Positions 37,015 to 45,469 of a DNA stretch of 45,469 bases are shown here, piece after piece. The stretch comes from an uncultured Gammaproteobacteria bacterium (GTDB lineage: Bacteria; Pseudomonadota; Gammaproteobacteria; CAKMZV01): the NCBI GenBank assembly GCA_929200535.1, contig CAKMZV010000001.1:1-45469 (forward strand), written 5' to 3'. Every line of letters starts with the position of its first letter. Position 1 is the first letter of the stretch. Both the position numbers and the translations under genes were made by a program. The notes under the pieces were generated by a model. It saw nothing but the letters and a program-made list of their open reading frames with translations, ran no database searches and was not told the DNA's origin.

Positions 37015-39471
37015 CTACCCTGCTCTTTTTTTATATAAATATTCTTGAAACTCAATAAAAGTCTCTCTAATTTTGTGTATTTCCCCCAATTCACTTTTAG
37101 CATCAACAATAGAGTTATATTTCAATTCTAACAAGCTGGGTAATTTACCTTCATCTAACTCCTGTACGCCATCTCTAACATACTGCTCCAAAACAAAATT
37201 TAAGAAATCTTGCAGTTGTGGACTATAATCCACAAACCAAATTTTTGCCTGTTCTGCCCGCTCCAATCGTGGGACTAAATCCCGATGATACGCCACATAA
37301 CTTAACACATCAAATAAATCACTATTTTCCCCATTAACAAGCTGCCTTAAATCTTCTAACTGAGCTGCCGTATAACCTTTATCCTCTAATTCTACGAGTA
37401 GTTTTTTTCTTGTATCTGGTTTACTCCATATTGCTCTCAGTTCCTCTTCACTATTAAAAAATGCGGGTAAATCCCCAAAAAATTGTTGGAGAAATTGAGT
37501 AGCAGAAATGGGGGGCCCTTCTGTACTCCAAAAAGTAGTTTTTGAAATAGCATCTATCTCCAAAGCTTTTCCATTGGATAATTGCACTTTTATCAATGAC
37601 GATGACTCCTTTTCACAAACACAAGGATCATTGCCACACTCATTACAGAGTTCAGATTCTACCTTTTCGCAAACACATTTTTTCTCCCCACAAATTTTAC
37701 ATACTGAATCGCCTCCCCCCACTATTGGTGATTCAGGAGCTTCTGGAGGTCCGTCCCATTCAGAATCTTGGAAATGCTCATGGGCTTTAGTAAAGTCGTA
37801 CACAGTGAAATAATCTTTACCATCAAATAAACGAGTCCCTCTTCCTATAATTTGTTTGAACTCCACCATAGACTCCACAGGACGCAATAACACAATATTT
37901 CTAATCTCAGGAGCATCCACCCCAGTGCTCAGTTTTTGAGAAGTGGTTAGTATAGTTGGGATGCTTTTTTCATTATCTTGGAAATCTCGTAAATGATTTT
38001 CTCCCATACTCCCATCATCTGCCGTTACTCGGTGGCAATAGTTACTATTCTTGCTGTTAGCAATTTGATTGATTAAATCACGAATAAGAGCCGCATGAAC
38101 TTGGGTAGCACAAAAAACCAAAGTTTTTTGATTCTGATTGATCAAGTCCATAAAATACTTGACACGATAGCGTTCTACCTGCTCAATAATAATTTTTCTA
38201 CCATAATCTCTATAAGTAAAAGTATCCCCAACTTCTGCCTCGCCTTGTATGATTTTATCATCAGAAGTGATGGTGTAATCATCATAGTTGGTTTGGATTT
38301 CTTTGACTCTAAAGGGGGAAAGAAAGCCATCATTGATGCCGTCTTTGAGGGCGTAAGTATAGACGGGCTCTCCAAAGTAATCATAAGTATCAGCATTGAC
38401 ATCGCGTTTTGGAGTCGCTGTTAACCCGAGCTGAACTGCTGGGGAGAAATGCTCCATGATTGCCCGCCAAGTGCTCTCATCCTTCGCTCCACCACGGTGG
38501 CACTCATCAATGATGATGAAATCAAAAAAGTCTGGTGGATATTGCCCAAAATTGAATGGGTGGGTTTGATAACTCTCGCTAGACTCCGCTACCAGAGGAA
38601 GTGCTTCTTCTATTTCCTCCTCTGTATGCTGAGCAGAAGTCATGAAGGTTTGAAAGATGGTGAAAAAAATGTTTCCATTCGTAGGAACTTTGCCTTTCTT
38701 TTTAATTTCCGATGGATTTATGCGAACTTTGATATTTTCATCGATAGCATCAAACGCATTAAAGGCATTAAAGGCCTGGTCAGCTAAGATATTTCTATCT
38801 GCTAAAAATAAAATCCTAGGTCGGCGTTTCCCATCTCGTTTCAAGTTCCATTTAGCATGAAAAAGTTTCCAAGCGATTTGAAAGGCAATATCCGTTTTCC
38901 CAGTACCTGTAGCTAAGGTAAGTAGGATTCTGTCTTTTTTCTCTGCGACAGCATCTAAAGTTTTCGCAATGGCATTTTCTTGATAATATCTTGGTTGCCA
39001 TGTGCCAGCTTTATCTTCAAATGGAATAGAAAAAAGTTCTTTTTTCCAATGAGCTATTTCTTTTTTATATTCTTGCTTAGGTGTTGGATAAGTCATTTGC
39101 CAAAGTTCATCAGGAGTAGGGAACTTAACTAGCTCTCCTTCTGTGCCTTCTTGCATATCCACTTCATAGATTTGCAAACCATTAGTAGCATAAGTAAAAC
39201 GAATATTAAGTCGTTGGGCATAATCTTTTGCTTGTCCTACACCATCAGTATAATATAAATTTCTTTTTTTAGCTTCAACAATACCAATCCTACGGTTTTT
39301 ATACTCTAGGATATAATCAGCAAATAAAGGCTTGGAGCGTTTATTACTTCCAATGAGTCGCCCTTGAGTAATTGGAAACTCTAATAATAAACGACTACTA
39401 GGGACTTTTCCCCAACCAGCCTTACGAAGAGCAGGTTCTATTAAATCGTGTTTTGTTTGGGCTTCGTTCAT
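37015..39471 (-). CDS. hsdR: Type I restriction endonuclease subunit R
   Basis: An 818-residue restriction and translocation subunit of the EcoEI-like type. The N-terminal PD-(D/E)XK nuclease has Asp52, Glu66 and Lys68 (FADYIL ... IVEAKK). SF2 helicase motifs follow: Walker A ATGTGKT at 187-193, DECH at 322-325, TATP at 351-354 and IGRGTRLFDG at 542-551. A cysteine-rich insert with two CX2CX4CXC motifs (591-619) sits between the helicase and the C-terminal domain that docks on the methylase. The start overlaps the stop of the upstream ATPase gene (ATGA). It appears intact. Confidence 0.95.
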   Translation of the reverse strand: MNEAQTKHDLIEPALRKAGWGKVPSSRLLLEFPITQGRLIGSNKRSKPLFADYILEYKNRRIGIVEAKKRNLYYTDGVGQAKDYAQRLNIRFTYATNGLQIYEVDMQEGTEGELVKFPTPDELWQMTYPTPKQEYKKEIAHWKKELFSIPFEDKAGTWQPRYYQENAIAKTLDAVAEKKDRILLTLATGTGKTDIAFQIAWKLFHAKWNLKRDGKRRPRILFLADRNILADQAFNAFNAFDAIDENIKVRINPSEIKKKGKVPTNGNIFFTIFQTFMTSAQHTEEEIEEALPLVAESSESYQTHPFNFGQYPPDFFDFIIIDECHRGGAKDESTWRAIMEHFSPAVQLGLTATPKRDVNADTYDYFGEPVYTYALKDGINDGFLSPFRVKEIQTNYDDYTITSDDKIIQGEAEVGDTFTYRDYGRKIIIEQVERYRVKYFMDLINQNQKTLVFCATQVHAALIRDLINQIANSKNSNYCHRVTADDGSMGENHLRDFQDNEKSIPTILTTSQKLSTGVDAPEIRNIVLLRPVESMVEFKQIIGRGTRLFDGKDYFTVYDFTKAHEHFQDSEWDGPPEAPESPIVGGGDSVCKICGEKKCVCEKVESELCNECGNDPCVCEKESSSLIKVQLSNGKALEIDAISKTTFWSTEGPPISATQFLQQFFGDLPAFFNSEEELRAIWSKPDTRKKLLVELEDKGYTAAQLEDLRQLVNGENSDLFDVLSYVAYHRDLVPRLERAEQAKIWFVDYSPQLQDFLNFVLEQYVRDGVQELDEGKLPSLLELKYNSIVDAKSELGEIHKIRETFIEFQEYLYKKRAG

Positions 39472-41873
39472 TGGATAGGGGTTATATTTATATTATTTAA
39501 AAAAGCTTTGTATTGTTCTGGATCTTTTTCTTCAATTTTTGTAATAATTAATTTTGCAACTGTAGACATTTCCGGAACTTCTATAATAGACTCTCCTCTT
39601 TCAAAAGTTCCACTTAAATGTGAATACTCATTATTTAATCTATCAATAAAAACTGTTGGGATATTTTCATCTCCAAAAAAAATCTTCATTTTATCGCATA
39701 GCTTTGTTGAATCTGGATATTTATAATAAAGATATAGTTCTAAAAATTTTCTTGCATTATTTCCAAAATTATAAAAAGTAGTGTAATTATTATCATCAAT
39801 ATTTTTGATTATCGAACACTTGTATATTTGACTGAATAAGTAGTTAAATTCAGAAATAGAATCTCTCAAATAATTTGGCATTATTTTAATAGAAGATTTA
39901 TTTTCATTTCTTTCGATTATTAAGTATTGATATAGTTTCTTTTCTTCTTTTTTCTTCTCATCATTATGGGCATTTAGTAATCTTTTCAGGTATTTCAAAA
40001 AATTTAAATTGTGAGTGGAAATAAATAATTGCTCAAAATCATCTCTTTCAGAGATTTGAGTATTAATTAATGTATAAATGAAAAAGATGTGATTACTGTC
40101 TAGGCTAGAAATAGGATCATCAATCCAAATAATCGGTTTTAGCCCTTTGGTTTTAGTATCTTGAAGCTTTGCCATAAAATAACAAAATGCGATTAAGCTA
40201 TTTTCGCCCTCACTTAAATGGTATGCTTTTTTGTTTTCTCTATGTATTTCGAATCTATATTGTTTGCTACCAGTATCTTCATTTTTAAACTCAATGGCTT
40301 CCAATGATAAAAATTTATGTCCAAAATAATTATTTAATAATTCATTTACCTTTTTAGCTCCAGCCTTCTCATCATTCAACTCTGTTTGTCGCTGTGAAAT
40401 ATCACTTAAAATGTTATTTATTTCGACTTGCTTATTGTCTTTTTTAGCCCTTTCTTTTTCTAGTTTGTCACTAAGTTTAAAGATATTATCTTCTTGATTG
40501 TCGTATTCTATTGTAGCTATAAAATCGCAAACCTCTCGCAACCTTAAATGCTCTTTTGCACTATTTTGGTCTTGACTTAAATTTTCTGTATATTTATTAG
40601 ATTTTATTCGTAATGTTTCTATTGCTTCTACTGCTGTATCAATCTGTGATTTTACATTATTAGGTGCTTCAAAAATTTGAGTATTTATAATATTGTCTTT
40701 TCTTTTTTCTAATTGTTGAATTAATGATTCAAGTGATTTCTGATACTCTTTAATACTATTATCAAATGCTTCTTTTACCCTGTTAAACTCATCATTATAT
40801 TTCGAATAGAAACTATCTTTTGTTACAATTTCTATTGACTCTAAAGAATTATTTTCATGTTTAATTTCAGTAATTAAGCCAGAGATTTCTGTTTCTAACT
40901 TTTTTGATTCTTCATCAAAGTGTCTATCTAATTCATCCCATCGTGATGCTTTTATTTCATTATCACAAAATGCACAAGTATTTAATTTATCCTTGTGTAA
41001 TTCCCGACCTTCTTTTACCCAGTTATTTAAAATGGCATTTTTAACTAAATTCTCGATTTTATTAGATTGAGAAATTGATTTTTCAACTAAACCTTTAGTT
41101 TGAGTGGAAAAGGATTCGAATGTTAAACTAAGTTTAGGTAAATCTTGAATATGAGCTTTAGCTCCTTCTCTTATTAAAGCTTTTAACTTTTCTTTTTCTT
41201 CATTAGTTATAGGGTTAAATTCATCTTTTTTGACTTTTGTTATATCATCTCTTAATTTGTTTATATTATAATTTTGATCTCCAAACTTACCAGAATTATA
41301 TTTAATTCCATTGGGTTGCCCTATAGCTTTTTCTCGAAGCTGTGAATCTAAATCCTTTTTAGCAGTCTGATGTGCGCATTGAGCACTATTGAAATTACTT
41401 TGAAAATCTCTTAACTCTTTATACAAAGCAGTTTCTTCATTCTCTTTATTAACTCCTAATTTATCTTTTAAATCTTGTATTTTTTTTTCAATTACATTAT
41501 TGTCTTCACCTAGTATAGCAAAGGGGTGAATATTTTCATCTGAATCTATAATAAACTTTAAATTATCTTTAATAAAATCTTCATTGAAAACTCTGATAAT
41601 TTTATTGTGAGAGGAAAAATTATTTTGAGTAATATTATCTTGACCAACTATAGAAATAGAACATTCAGGATTTTCGTACTTATCAGAAAGTCTTCCTGTT
41701 TCCATAGCTCTAACAATTCTTGAAAGAGTTGTTTTTCCAGAGTAATTTCTACCGTAAAGAATATTTGTCTTTTTCAATTCTAAAGGTTTTGATTCATTAT
41801 CAATTACTTCTTTATCCCAATCAAAATCACTAAAAACAGCAAGATTATTAATATATAAAAATTTTTTTATCAT
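39468..41873 (-). CDS. RloC/PrrC-like AAA_13 family ATPase with zinc-hook CxxC (between hsdS and hsdR)
   Basis: An 801-residue ATPase encoded inside the hsd operon, as prrC and rloC are. Walker A is GRNYSGKT at 41-48 in a PrrC-like context (NILYGRNYSGKTTLSRI). A coiled coil carries CAFC (Cys300, Cys303). The signature is LSEGEN at 553-558, and Walker B with D-loop is IIWIDDPISSLD at 581-592. The C-terminal domain holds Arg708 and Glu712 (NARKFLEL) and His752 (NEYSHL), a candidate anticodon-nuclease triad; the spacing Arg-x3-Glu is that of PrrC (Arg320, Glu324, His356). Such enzymes are thought to be held inactive by the restriction complex and released on phage attack. It is distinct from the copy at 34068-36641. 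Confidence 0.85.
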   Translation of the reverse strand: MIKKFLYINNLAVFSDFDWDKEVIDNESKPLELKKTNILYGRNYSGKTTLSRIVRAMETGRLSDKYENPECSISIVGQDNITQNNFSSHNKIIRVFNEDFIKDNLKFIIDSDENIHPFAILGEDNNVIEKKIQDLKDKLGVNKENEETALYKELRDFQSNFNSAQCAHQTAKKDLDSQLREKAIGQPNGIKYNSGKFGDQNYNINKLRDDITKVKKDEFNPITNEEKEKLKALIREGAKAHIQDLPKLSLTFESFSTQTKGLVEKSISQSNKIENLVKNAILNNWVKEGRELHKDKLNTCAFCDNEIKASRWDELDRHFDEESKKLETEISGLITEIKHENNSLESIEIVTKDSFYSKYNDEFNRVKEAFDNSIKEYQKSLESLIQQLEKRKDNIINTQIFEAPNNVKSQIDTAVEAIETLRIKSNKYTENLSQDQNSAKEHLRLREVCDFIATIEYDNQEDNIFKLSDKLEKERAKKDNKQVEINNILSDISQRQTELNDEKAGAKKVNELLNNYFGHKFLSLEAIEFKNEDTGSKQYRFEIHRENKKAYHLSEGENSLIAFCYFMAKLQDTKTKGLKPIIWIDDPISSLDSNHIFFIYTLINTQISERDDFEQLFISTHNLNFLKYLKRLLNAHNDEKKKEEKKLYQYLIIERNENKSSIKIMPNYLRDSISEFNYLFSQIYKCSIIKNIDDNNYTTFYNFGNNARKFLELYLYYKYPDSTKLCDKMKIFFGDENIPTVFIDRLNNEYSHLSGTFERGESIIEVPEMSTVAKLIITKIEEKDPEQYKAFLNNINITPIQ

Positions 41874-41885
41874 AATCTATTCTGT

Positions 41886-43016
41886 TTATTCTCCGTTAAA
41901 GGCTTTTTGTAAAATGGATTTTTTCAGTTCTTCTAAGTTATTTAATTTAACACGATAGCTATTAATTATTGATTTTGTTTTAGAATCCAGATCAACCATA
42001 ATTCCAACTAATTTTTTTTGAGTACTTTTATCGGGAAATGATATTTTTATCTTTCTCAAGTCATCATTATATAGCCTTGAAATTGTTGCTCCTTTTGAAG
42101 GATTCCAATCACAAACACCATAGAACTGATATAGATAATTATTTAAGAGTTGCTCTTCATTATTTGCTATCCAAACAATATTTGAATCTTGGAAGTAAGC
42201 TGGTTCACCATCATATATCACTCTCCTTCCAATAGTTCCCGATGCTGATATAAGAATATCACCTTCATTAGGAAAGGAATATTTACTTTTAAAATCGTTG
42301 TATATTTTTTCAGGTATATAGGCATTAGCTACTTTACCAAATGTCCCAATTTTATAAAAAGGGATTCCCTCTTCTGTATTTGTTTGTTGCTTCAATATTC
42401 TTTTACACATTGACACCTTTCCCACTTCCCCTAAAGTCTTCTCTTCCCAGCCGTTGCCTTTTTGGCTAAAGATTTGATTGAGTTTGGATTGAAAAAGCTC
42501 CTTAGCGTTTTGGATGTTTTTTTCAAGATTGGCTTTGGCTTGGTCGATGGCGGCAAAGGCTTTATCGAGTATCGCTACAATTTGTTTTTGTTCGACAAGG
42601 GGTGGGATGGGGATTGGAATTTTTTTCATATTACCTTGATTCAATTTTGGAACTGTCATCCCAGTAACAAAGGGCATCAAATTTTGAAAATTTAAATTAT
42701 ATATGAGCCAAAAATCATCAAGAAAATTTCTATCCGGTCTGATTACATGGGCATGATTATTAACCCATGTTTTTCCTTCAACTAGGAATGCACTATTATC
42801 ACCAGATTCCCACTTAGCACCATCCTCACCTAATAGAACAAGAGGTTCATTAAAAATATAATCTTGAACATAGCTTAATATACCAGTTGCACCGTAATAT
42901 GGTATTTCTCCTTCAATTCTGTCCTTTTTAGTGATTGGTTTTCTTTTGTTATCAAGAACCTCACAAACCTCTCCCAACTTTTTTATTTCCCAACCTTCTT
43001 TCATATCATTCATCAT
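41886..43016 (-). CDS. hsdS: Type I restriction-modification specificity subunit S
   Basis: A 376-residue specificity subunit with two target-recognition domains (residues about 1-150 and 190-330), each followed by a conserved helical spacer: LVEQKQIVAILDKAFAAIDQ in the middle and LNNLEELKKSILQKAFNGE at the end. The TRDs read the two halves of the bipartite DNA target. Start codons ATGATG overlap the end of the upstream gene. The two TRDs differ, consistent with an asymmetric target. Length is near normal (about 400). Confidence 0.93.
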   Translation of the reverse strand: MMNDMKEGWEIKKLGEVCEVLDNKRKPITKKDRIEGEIPYYGATGILSYVQDYIFNEPLVLLGEDGAKWESGDNSAFLVEGKTWVNNHAHVIRPDRNFLDDFWLIYNLNFQNLMPFVTGMTVPKLNQGNMKKIPIPIPPLVEQKQIVAILDKAFAAIDQAKANLEKNIQNAKELFQSKLNQIFSQKGNGWEEKTLGEVGKVSMCKRILKQQTNTEEGIPFYKIGTFGKVANAYIPEKIYNDFKSKYSFPNEGDILISASGTIGRRVIYDGEPAYFQDSNIVWIANNEEQLLNNYLYQFYGVCDWNPSKGATISRLYNDDLRKIKISFPDKSTQKKLVGIMVDLDSKTKSIINSYRVKLNNLEELKKSILQKAFNGE

Positions 43017-43512
43017 TTTCTATTTTCCAATACCCACCTTTATCACCCCCTATGCGTTTGATTGCCTTTTTTTGTTTTAGGTTTTCAATGTGCTTTTGTA
43101 TAGCGGAGGGATTGATTTCTAATTGTTTGGACAACTCTTCACGGCTTATTTTTGGGTTTGTTTGAAGCAACTTTAAGACTTGTTCTTGTTTCTTTGTTAG
43201 CTCGATTTGAGTATTTCTCTGACCACCTTTCTGACCACCTGCTTGGCTACCTTTCTGACCACCTGCTTGGCCACCTTTCTGACCACCTTTTATAGGCAGG
43301 GTAATTTTTAAGAAATTATCAGAAAATGCAAAGCATGATTGTGGGTAATATTTTAGGATTCGGGGTAATCCAGAGCCTAATTGTTCTACAAATTTTAAAT
43401 CTTTGAAGATACGAATAATTTCTTTATTTCTTGGTATGGAAAAACCTACAGCTACTTGTTCAAAAGAATCATTGAGTTCTCTTTTAAATTCTATTTTTTC
43501 AGATTCTCTCAT
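43006..43512 (-). CDS. Shortened AlbA_2/HATPase_c_4 wHTH regulator with GGQK repeat linker
   Basis: A 168-residue protein. The first 15 residues look like an AlbA_2 start (SEKIEFKRELND), then the sequence jumps to the end of the ATPase-like domain (RNKEIIRIFKDLKFVEQLGSGLPRILKYYP). A repeat linker (residues about 74-98, GGQKGGQA type) and a winged helix (KISREELSKQLEINPSAIQK, IKRIGGDKGGYWKI) follow. It is therefore an internally deleted relative of the genes at 30682 and 32889, but its frame is open. Overlaps hsdM by 4 bases (ATGA) and the start of hsdS, so it is translated within the hsd operon and may regulate it. Confidence 0.78.
   Translation of the reverse strand: MRESEKIEFKRELNDSFEQVAVGFSIPRNKEIIRIFKDLKFVEQLGSGLPRILKYYPQSCFAFSDNFLKITLPIKGGQKGGQAGGQKGSQAGGQKGGQRNTQIELTKKQEQVLKLLQTNPKISREELSKQLEINPSAIQKHIENLKQKKAIKRIGGDKGGYWKIENDE
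43219..43290 (-). repeat. 12-bp tandem repeat encoding the GGQK/GGQA linker
   Basis: Six in-frame 12-bp units, alternating CTGACCACCTTT and TTGGCCACCTTT/CTGACCACCTGC types on the plus strand. Copy change keeps the frame. It occupies the same position between ATPase-like domain and winged helix as the repeats at 30913-31056 and 33005-33081. Confidence 0.9.
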
Positions 43513-44987
43513 AGTAATGTTTTGATACTGGCTAAAATGTTTTTGGTTTCAGCATCCAAGTTTTCCATTTCTTTTAAAATCTCTTGAGGCTCACGCAATG
43601 GGGCTTCTTCAGGGGTATTGGGGTTTTTAACGCTTAAATCAAAAGTGGCTTCATCAATGTCTTTGATTTTCACATTCCAAGATTGCTGGGTTTTCGACCC
43701 TTCGACTCCGCTCTGGGTGGCAGTTTTTTGTAGTTCTATAAATTCCGCCATATCCTTATCATTTAAAGGATTGGTTTTTCCCATATTTCTTCCCGGATCA
43801 AGCTGGTAGTACCAAATGTTTTTGGCGGGTTCTCCTTTTTGGAAAAAGAGGACAACGGTTTTGACCCCCGCCCCGAGAAAGGTGCCACTTGGCATATCTA
43901 AAATAGTATGGAGCTGACAGCTCTCTAATATGAGTTTACGTAGCTTAATAGAGGCATTGTCGGTATTGCTTAGCACTGTATTTTTAATCACAATCGCGGC
44001 TCTTCCACCAGTTTTTAGACTTTTGAGAAAGTGCTGCATAAATAGGAAAGCGGTTTCCCCCGTTTTAATATCAAAGTTTTGTTGGACTTCTGCTCGTTCC
44101 TTTCCGCCAAAGGGGGGATTTGCCAAAATAACGTGGTAACGATTTTTCTCTTGTATGTCTCGAATGTTCTCGCCAAGGGTATTGGTATGAATAAGATTTG
44201 GAGCTTCAATGCCGTGTAGAATCATATTCATAATCCCAATCACATAGGCGAGGTTCTTTTTTTCTTTTCCGTAGAAGGTGTTTTCTTGTAAGCTCTTGAG
44301 ATTGTCGGTCGTCTTTTCCATACGTTGGTACATATACTCATATGCTTCACACAAGAACCCACAAGAGCCAGCGGCAGCATCATAAACCTTTTCTCCTATT
44401 TGCGGATTGGTAACTGCTATCATAGCTCTAATTAATGGACGAGGTGTATAGTACTGCCCTCCGTTACGCCCTGCATTACCCATATTTTTGATTTTACTTT
44501 CGTAAAGATGGCTCAATTCATGCTTATCTTGGTTGGAACGAAATGGTAGGGCATCTGCATGTCCTAAAATCTCACGCAGGTTATACCCTGATTGTATTTT
44601 GTTTTTTAACTCCGAGAAGATTTCACCAATCTTGTATTCAATGGTTTGGGCAGATTCTGCCTTTTGTTTAAACCCAGCTAAATAAGGAAAAAGTTTGCCA
44701 TCGACAAATTGGACTAAATCTGGACCTGTCATAGCTATATGATGGTCAATTTTTCCATCATTACCTTTTGGCATTGCCCAAGTTGCCCAACGGTATTCTT
44801 TATCTAAAATGTATTGGTAGTCTTGCCCCGTGAGTTCGGCTTCATCGGCTTTTTCTAATTCTAATTCATCTAAGTAACGCAAGAACATCACCCAAGAGGT
44901 TTGACCGATGTAATCTAATTCGCTGTCCGCCCCTGAGTCTTTATAAAGCAGGTCATCTATGTTTTTAAAAGTTTGTTCAAAGTTCAT
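43509..44987 (-). CDS. hsdM: Type I restriction-modification methyltransferase subunit M
   Basis: A 492-residue N6-adenine methyltransferase. The N-terminal HsdM helical domain (YIGQTSWVMFLRYLDELE) is followed by GQYYTPRPLIRAM (177-189), the SAM-binding DAAAGSCGF (203-211) and catalytic NPPF at 290-293. It appears complete. The start is 7 bases after the lipase-like gene and the stop overlaps the shortened AlbA_2 gene, so transcription runs lipase-hsdM-regulator-hsdS-ATPase-hsdR. Confidence 0.96.
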   Translation of the reverse strand: MNFEQTFKNIDDLLYKDSGADSELDYIGQTSWVMFLRYLDELELEKADEAELTGQDYQYILDKEYRWATWAMPKGNDGKIDHHIAMTGPDLVQFVDGKLFPYLAGFKQKAESAQTIEYKIGEIFSELKNKIQSGYNLREILGHADALPFRSNQDKHELSHLYESKIKNMGNAGRNGGQYYTPRPLIRAMIAVTNPQIGEKVYDAAAGSCGFLCEAYEYMYQRMEKTTDNLKSLQENTFYGKEKKNLAYVIGIMNMILHGIEAPNLIHTNTLGENIRDIQEKNRYHVILANPPFGGKERAEVQQNFDIKTGETAFLFMQHFLKSLKTGGRAAIVIKNTVLSNTDNASIKLRKLILESCQLHTILDMPSGTFLGAGVKTVVLFFQKGEPAKNIWYYQLDPGRNMGKTNPLNDKDMAEFIELQKTATQSGVEGSKTQQSWNVKIKDIDEATFDLSVKNPNTPEEAPLREPQEILKEMENLDAETKNILASIKTLL

Positions 44988-44994
44988 GGTTAAT

Positions 44995-45469
44995 TTAAGA
45001 ATTGTTTATATGATCACGCAATTTGTATAATTGTTTAATGTAATTACCCAACAAATGCTTATCCTCCCATTCCCAAGGAAATAGCCCTCCAAATACAATA
45101 TCAATTTCTTTGTCAACATGTTTGTAAGGGATTTCAATATCTTTAAAAGGAATTTTAGATATTTCATCATAGGTATTAACCACTCGCCAAGATTGCGTAA
45201 TGGATTTGTTGTTGTTATACAGCGTAGCGTACTCAGGTGAGCCTACAAGAGGTCCCGCAAATGAGTATAAAACCAAATTGCGGTGCTTGGTATTTTCTGC
45301 AATGTCAAGAATATTTAAAATAGCAAGTGCCGCTCCTAAGCTATGCCCTGTCACATATATTTTTCCTTTGACTTCTCTTTCTTTTAGAAAATTCAAAACG
45401 GCTTCTTGAGGTGAATCACCATCTTTTTTATCAACATATACGGAGTGAAAGCCACTCTCAACTTTAGGG
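44995..45469 (-). CDS. Lipase class 3 family protein (5' end beyond the window)
   Basis: The frame is open to the window edge; only the C-terminal 157 or so residues are seen. The alpha/beta-hydrolase nucleophile elbow GHSLGAALA is present, with a likely Asp in NTYDEISKIP and His in PYKHVDKE completing the Ser-Asp-His triad, as in lipase_3 (PF01764). A TTG at 45394-45396 is only an internal codon, because coding-type sequence (VESGFHSVYVDKKDGD) continues upstream of it. The substrate is unknown. It lies 7 bases before hsdM and may belong to the same transcript. Confidence 0.82.
   Translation of the reverse strand, partial: PKVESGFHSVYVDKKDGDSPQEAVLNFLKEREVKGKIYVTGHSLGAALAILNILDIAENTKHRNLVLYSFAGPLVGSPEYATLYNNNKSITQSWRVVNTYDEISKIPFKDIEIPYKHVDKEIDIVFGGLFPWEWEDKHLLGNYIKQLYKLRDHINNS

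Overview
The window is an AT-rich chromosome segment of a Gammaproteobacterium. The evidence is the gene orders leuS-lptE-holA and rsmI-lpoA-yraN, a complete F1Fo ATP synthase operon, a DUF3579 gene and a tRNA-Asn(GTT). I cannot name the genus. Two genes are informative about lifestyle: a protein close to the DmdA branch of the GcvT family (candidate DMSP demethylase), and a pair of mevalonate-route genes (HMG-CoA reductase and type II isopentenyl-diphosphate isomerase), which only some gammaproteobacterial lineages carry.

Layout. 1-300 holds two palindromic repeats and an 18-unit array of a 7-bp repeat that supplies the stop codon of the first gene. 287-9194 is mostly housekeeping: a BaiN/YhiN-type flavoprotein, leuS, lptE, holA, glmU and a Rep/UvrD helicase. 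9270-10442 is the DmdA-like gene. 10443-12709 is repeat-rich: hairpin elements, a duplicated gene tail, a small ORF and a RhuM-family gene. 12710-15980 (minus) is a sugar/envelope operon: DUF3579, manC, GT2-GtrA and RDD. 16073-23546 (minus) is the ATP synthase operon (atpZ-like, atpI, B, E, F, H, A, G, D, C), with one long hairpin element between atpI and atpB and a partial one between atpG and atpD. 23675-28362 carries a Cys-phosphatase, tRNA-Asn, rsmI, lpoA, yraN and tgt. 28372-30443 is fni-mvaA.

From 30444 to the window end lies a type I restriction-modification island, all on the minus strand. In transcription order: a lipase_3-like gene (cut by the window edge), hsdM, a shortened AlbA/ATPase-type regulator, hsdS, a RloC/PrrC-like ATPase, hsdR, an hsdS tail, a second RloC/PrrC-like ATPase, a second AlbA_2/ATPase regulator with an 11-bp repeat, remnants of hsdR, of a third regulator and of mvaA, an intact regulator with a 12-bp repeat, and another tiny hsdR remnant.

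The island is the most interesting part. It has four AlbA_2/HATPase/wHTH-type regulators or remnants; three keep a recognisable part of a short-repeat linker with 12-bp periodicity and one has an 11-bp period. In the 11-bp gene (32889-34061) the reading frame now misses a complete winged-helix C-terminus lying just downstream; by hand translation, losing exactly one 11-bp unit restores it. This looks like a phase-variation switch inside a restriction locus that also carries two zinc-hook, anticodon-nuclease-like ATPases.
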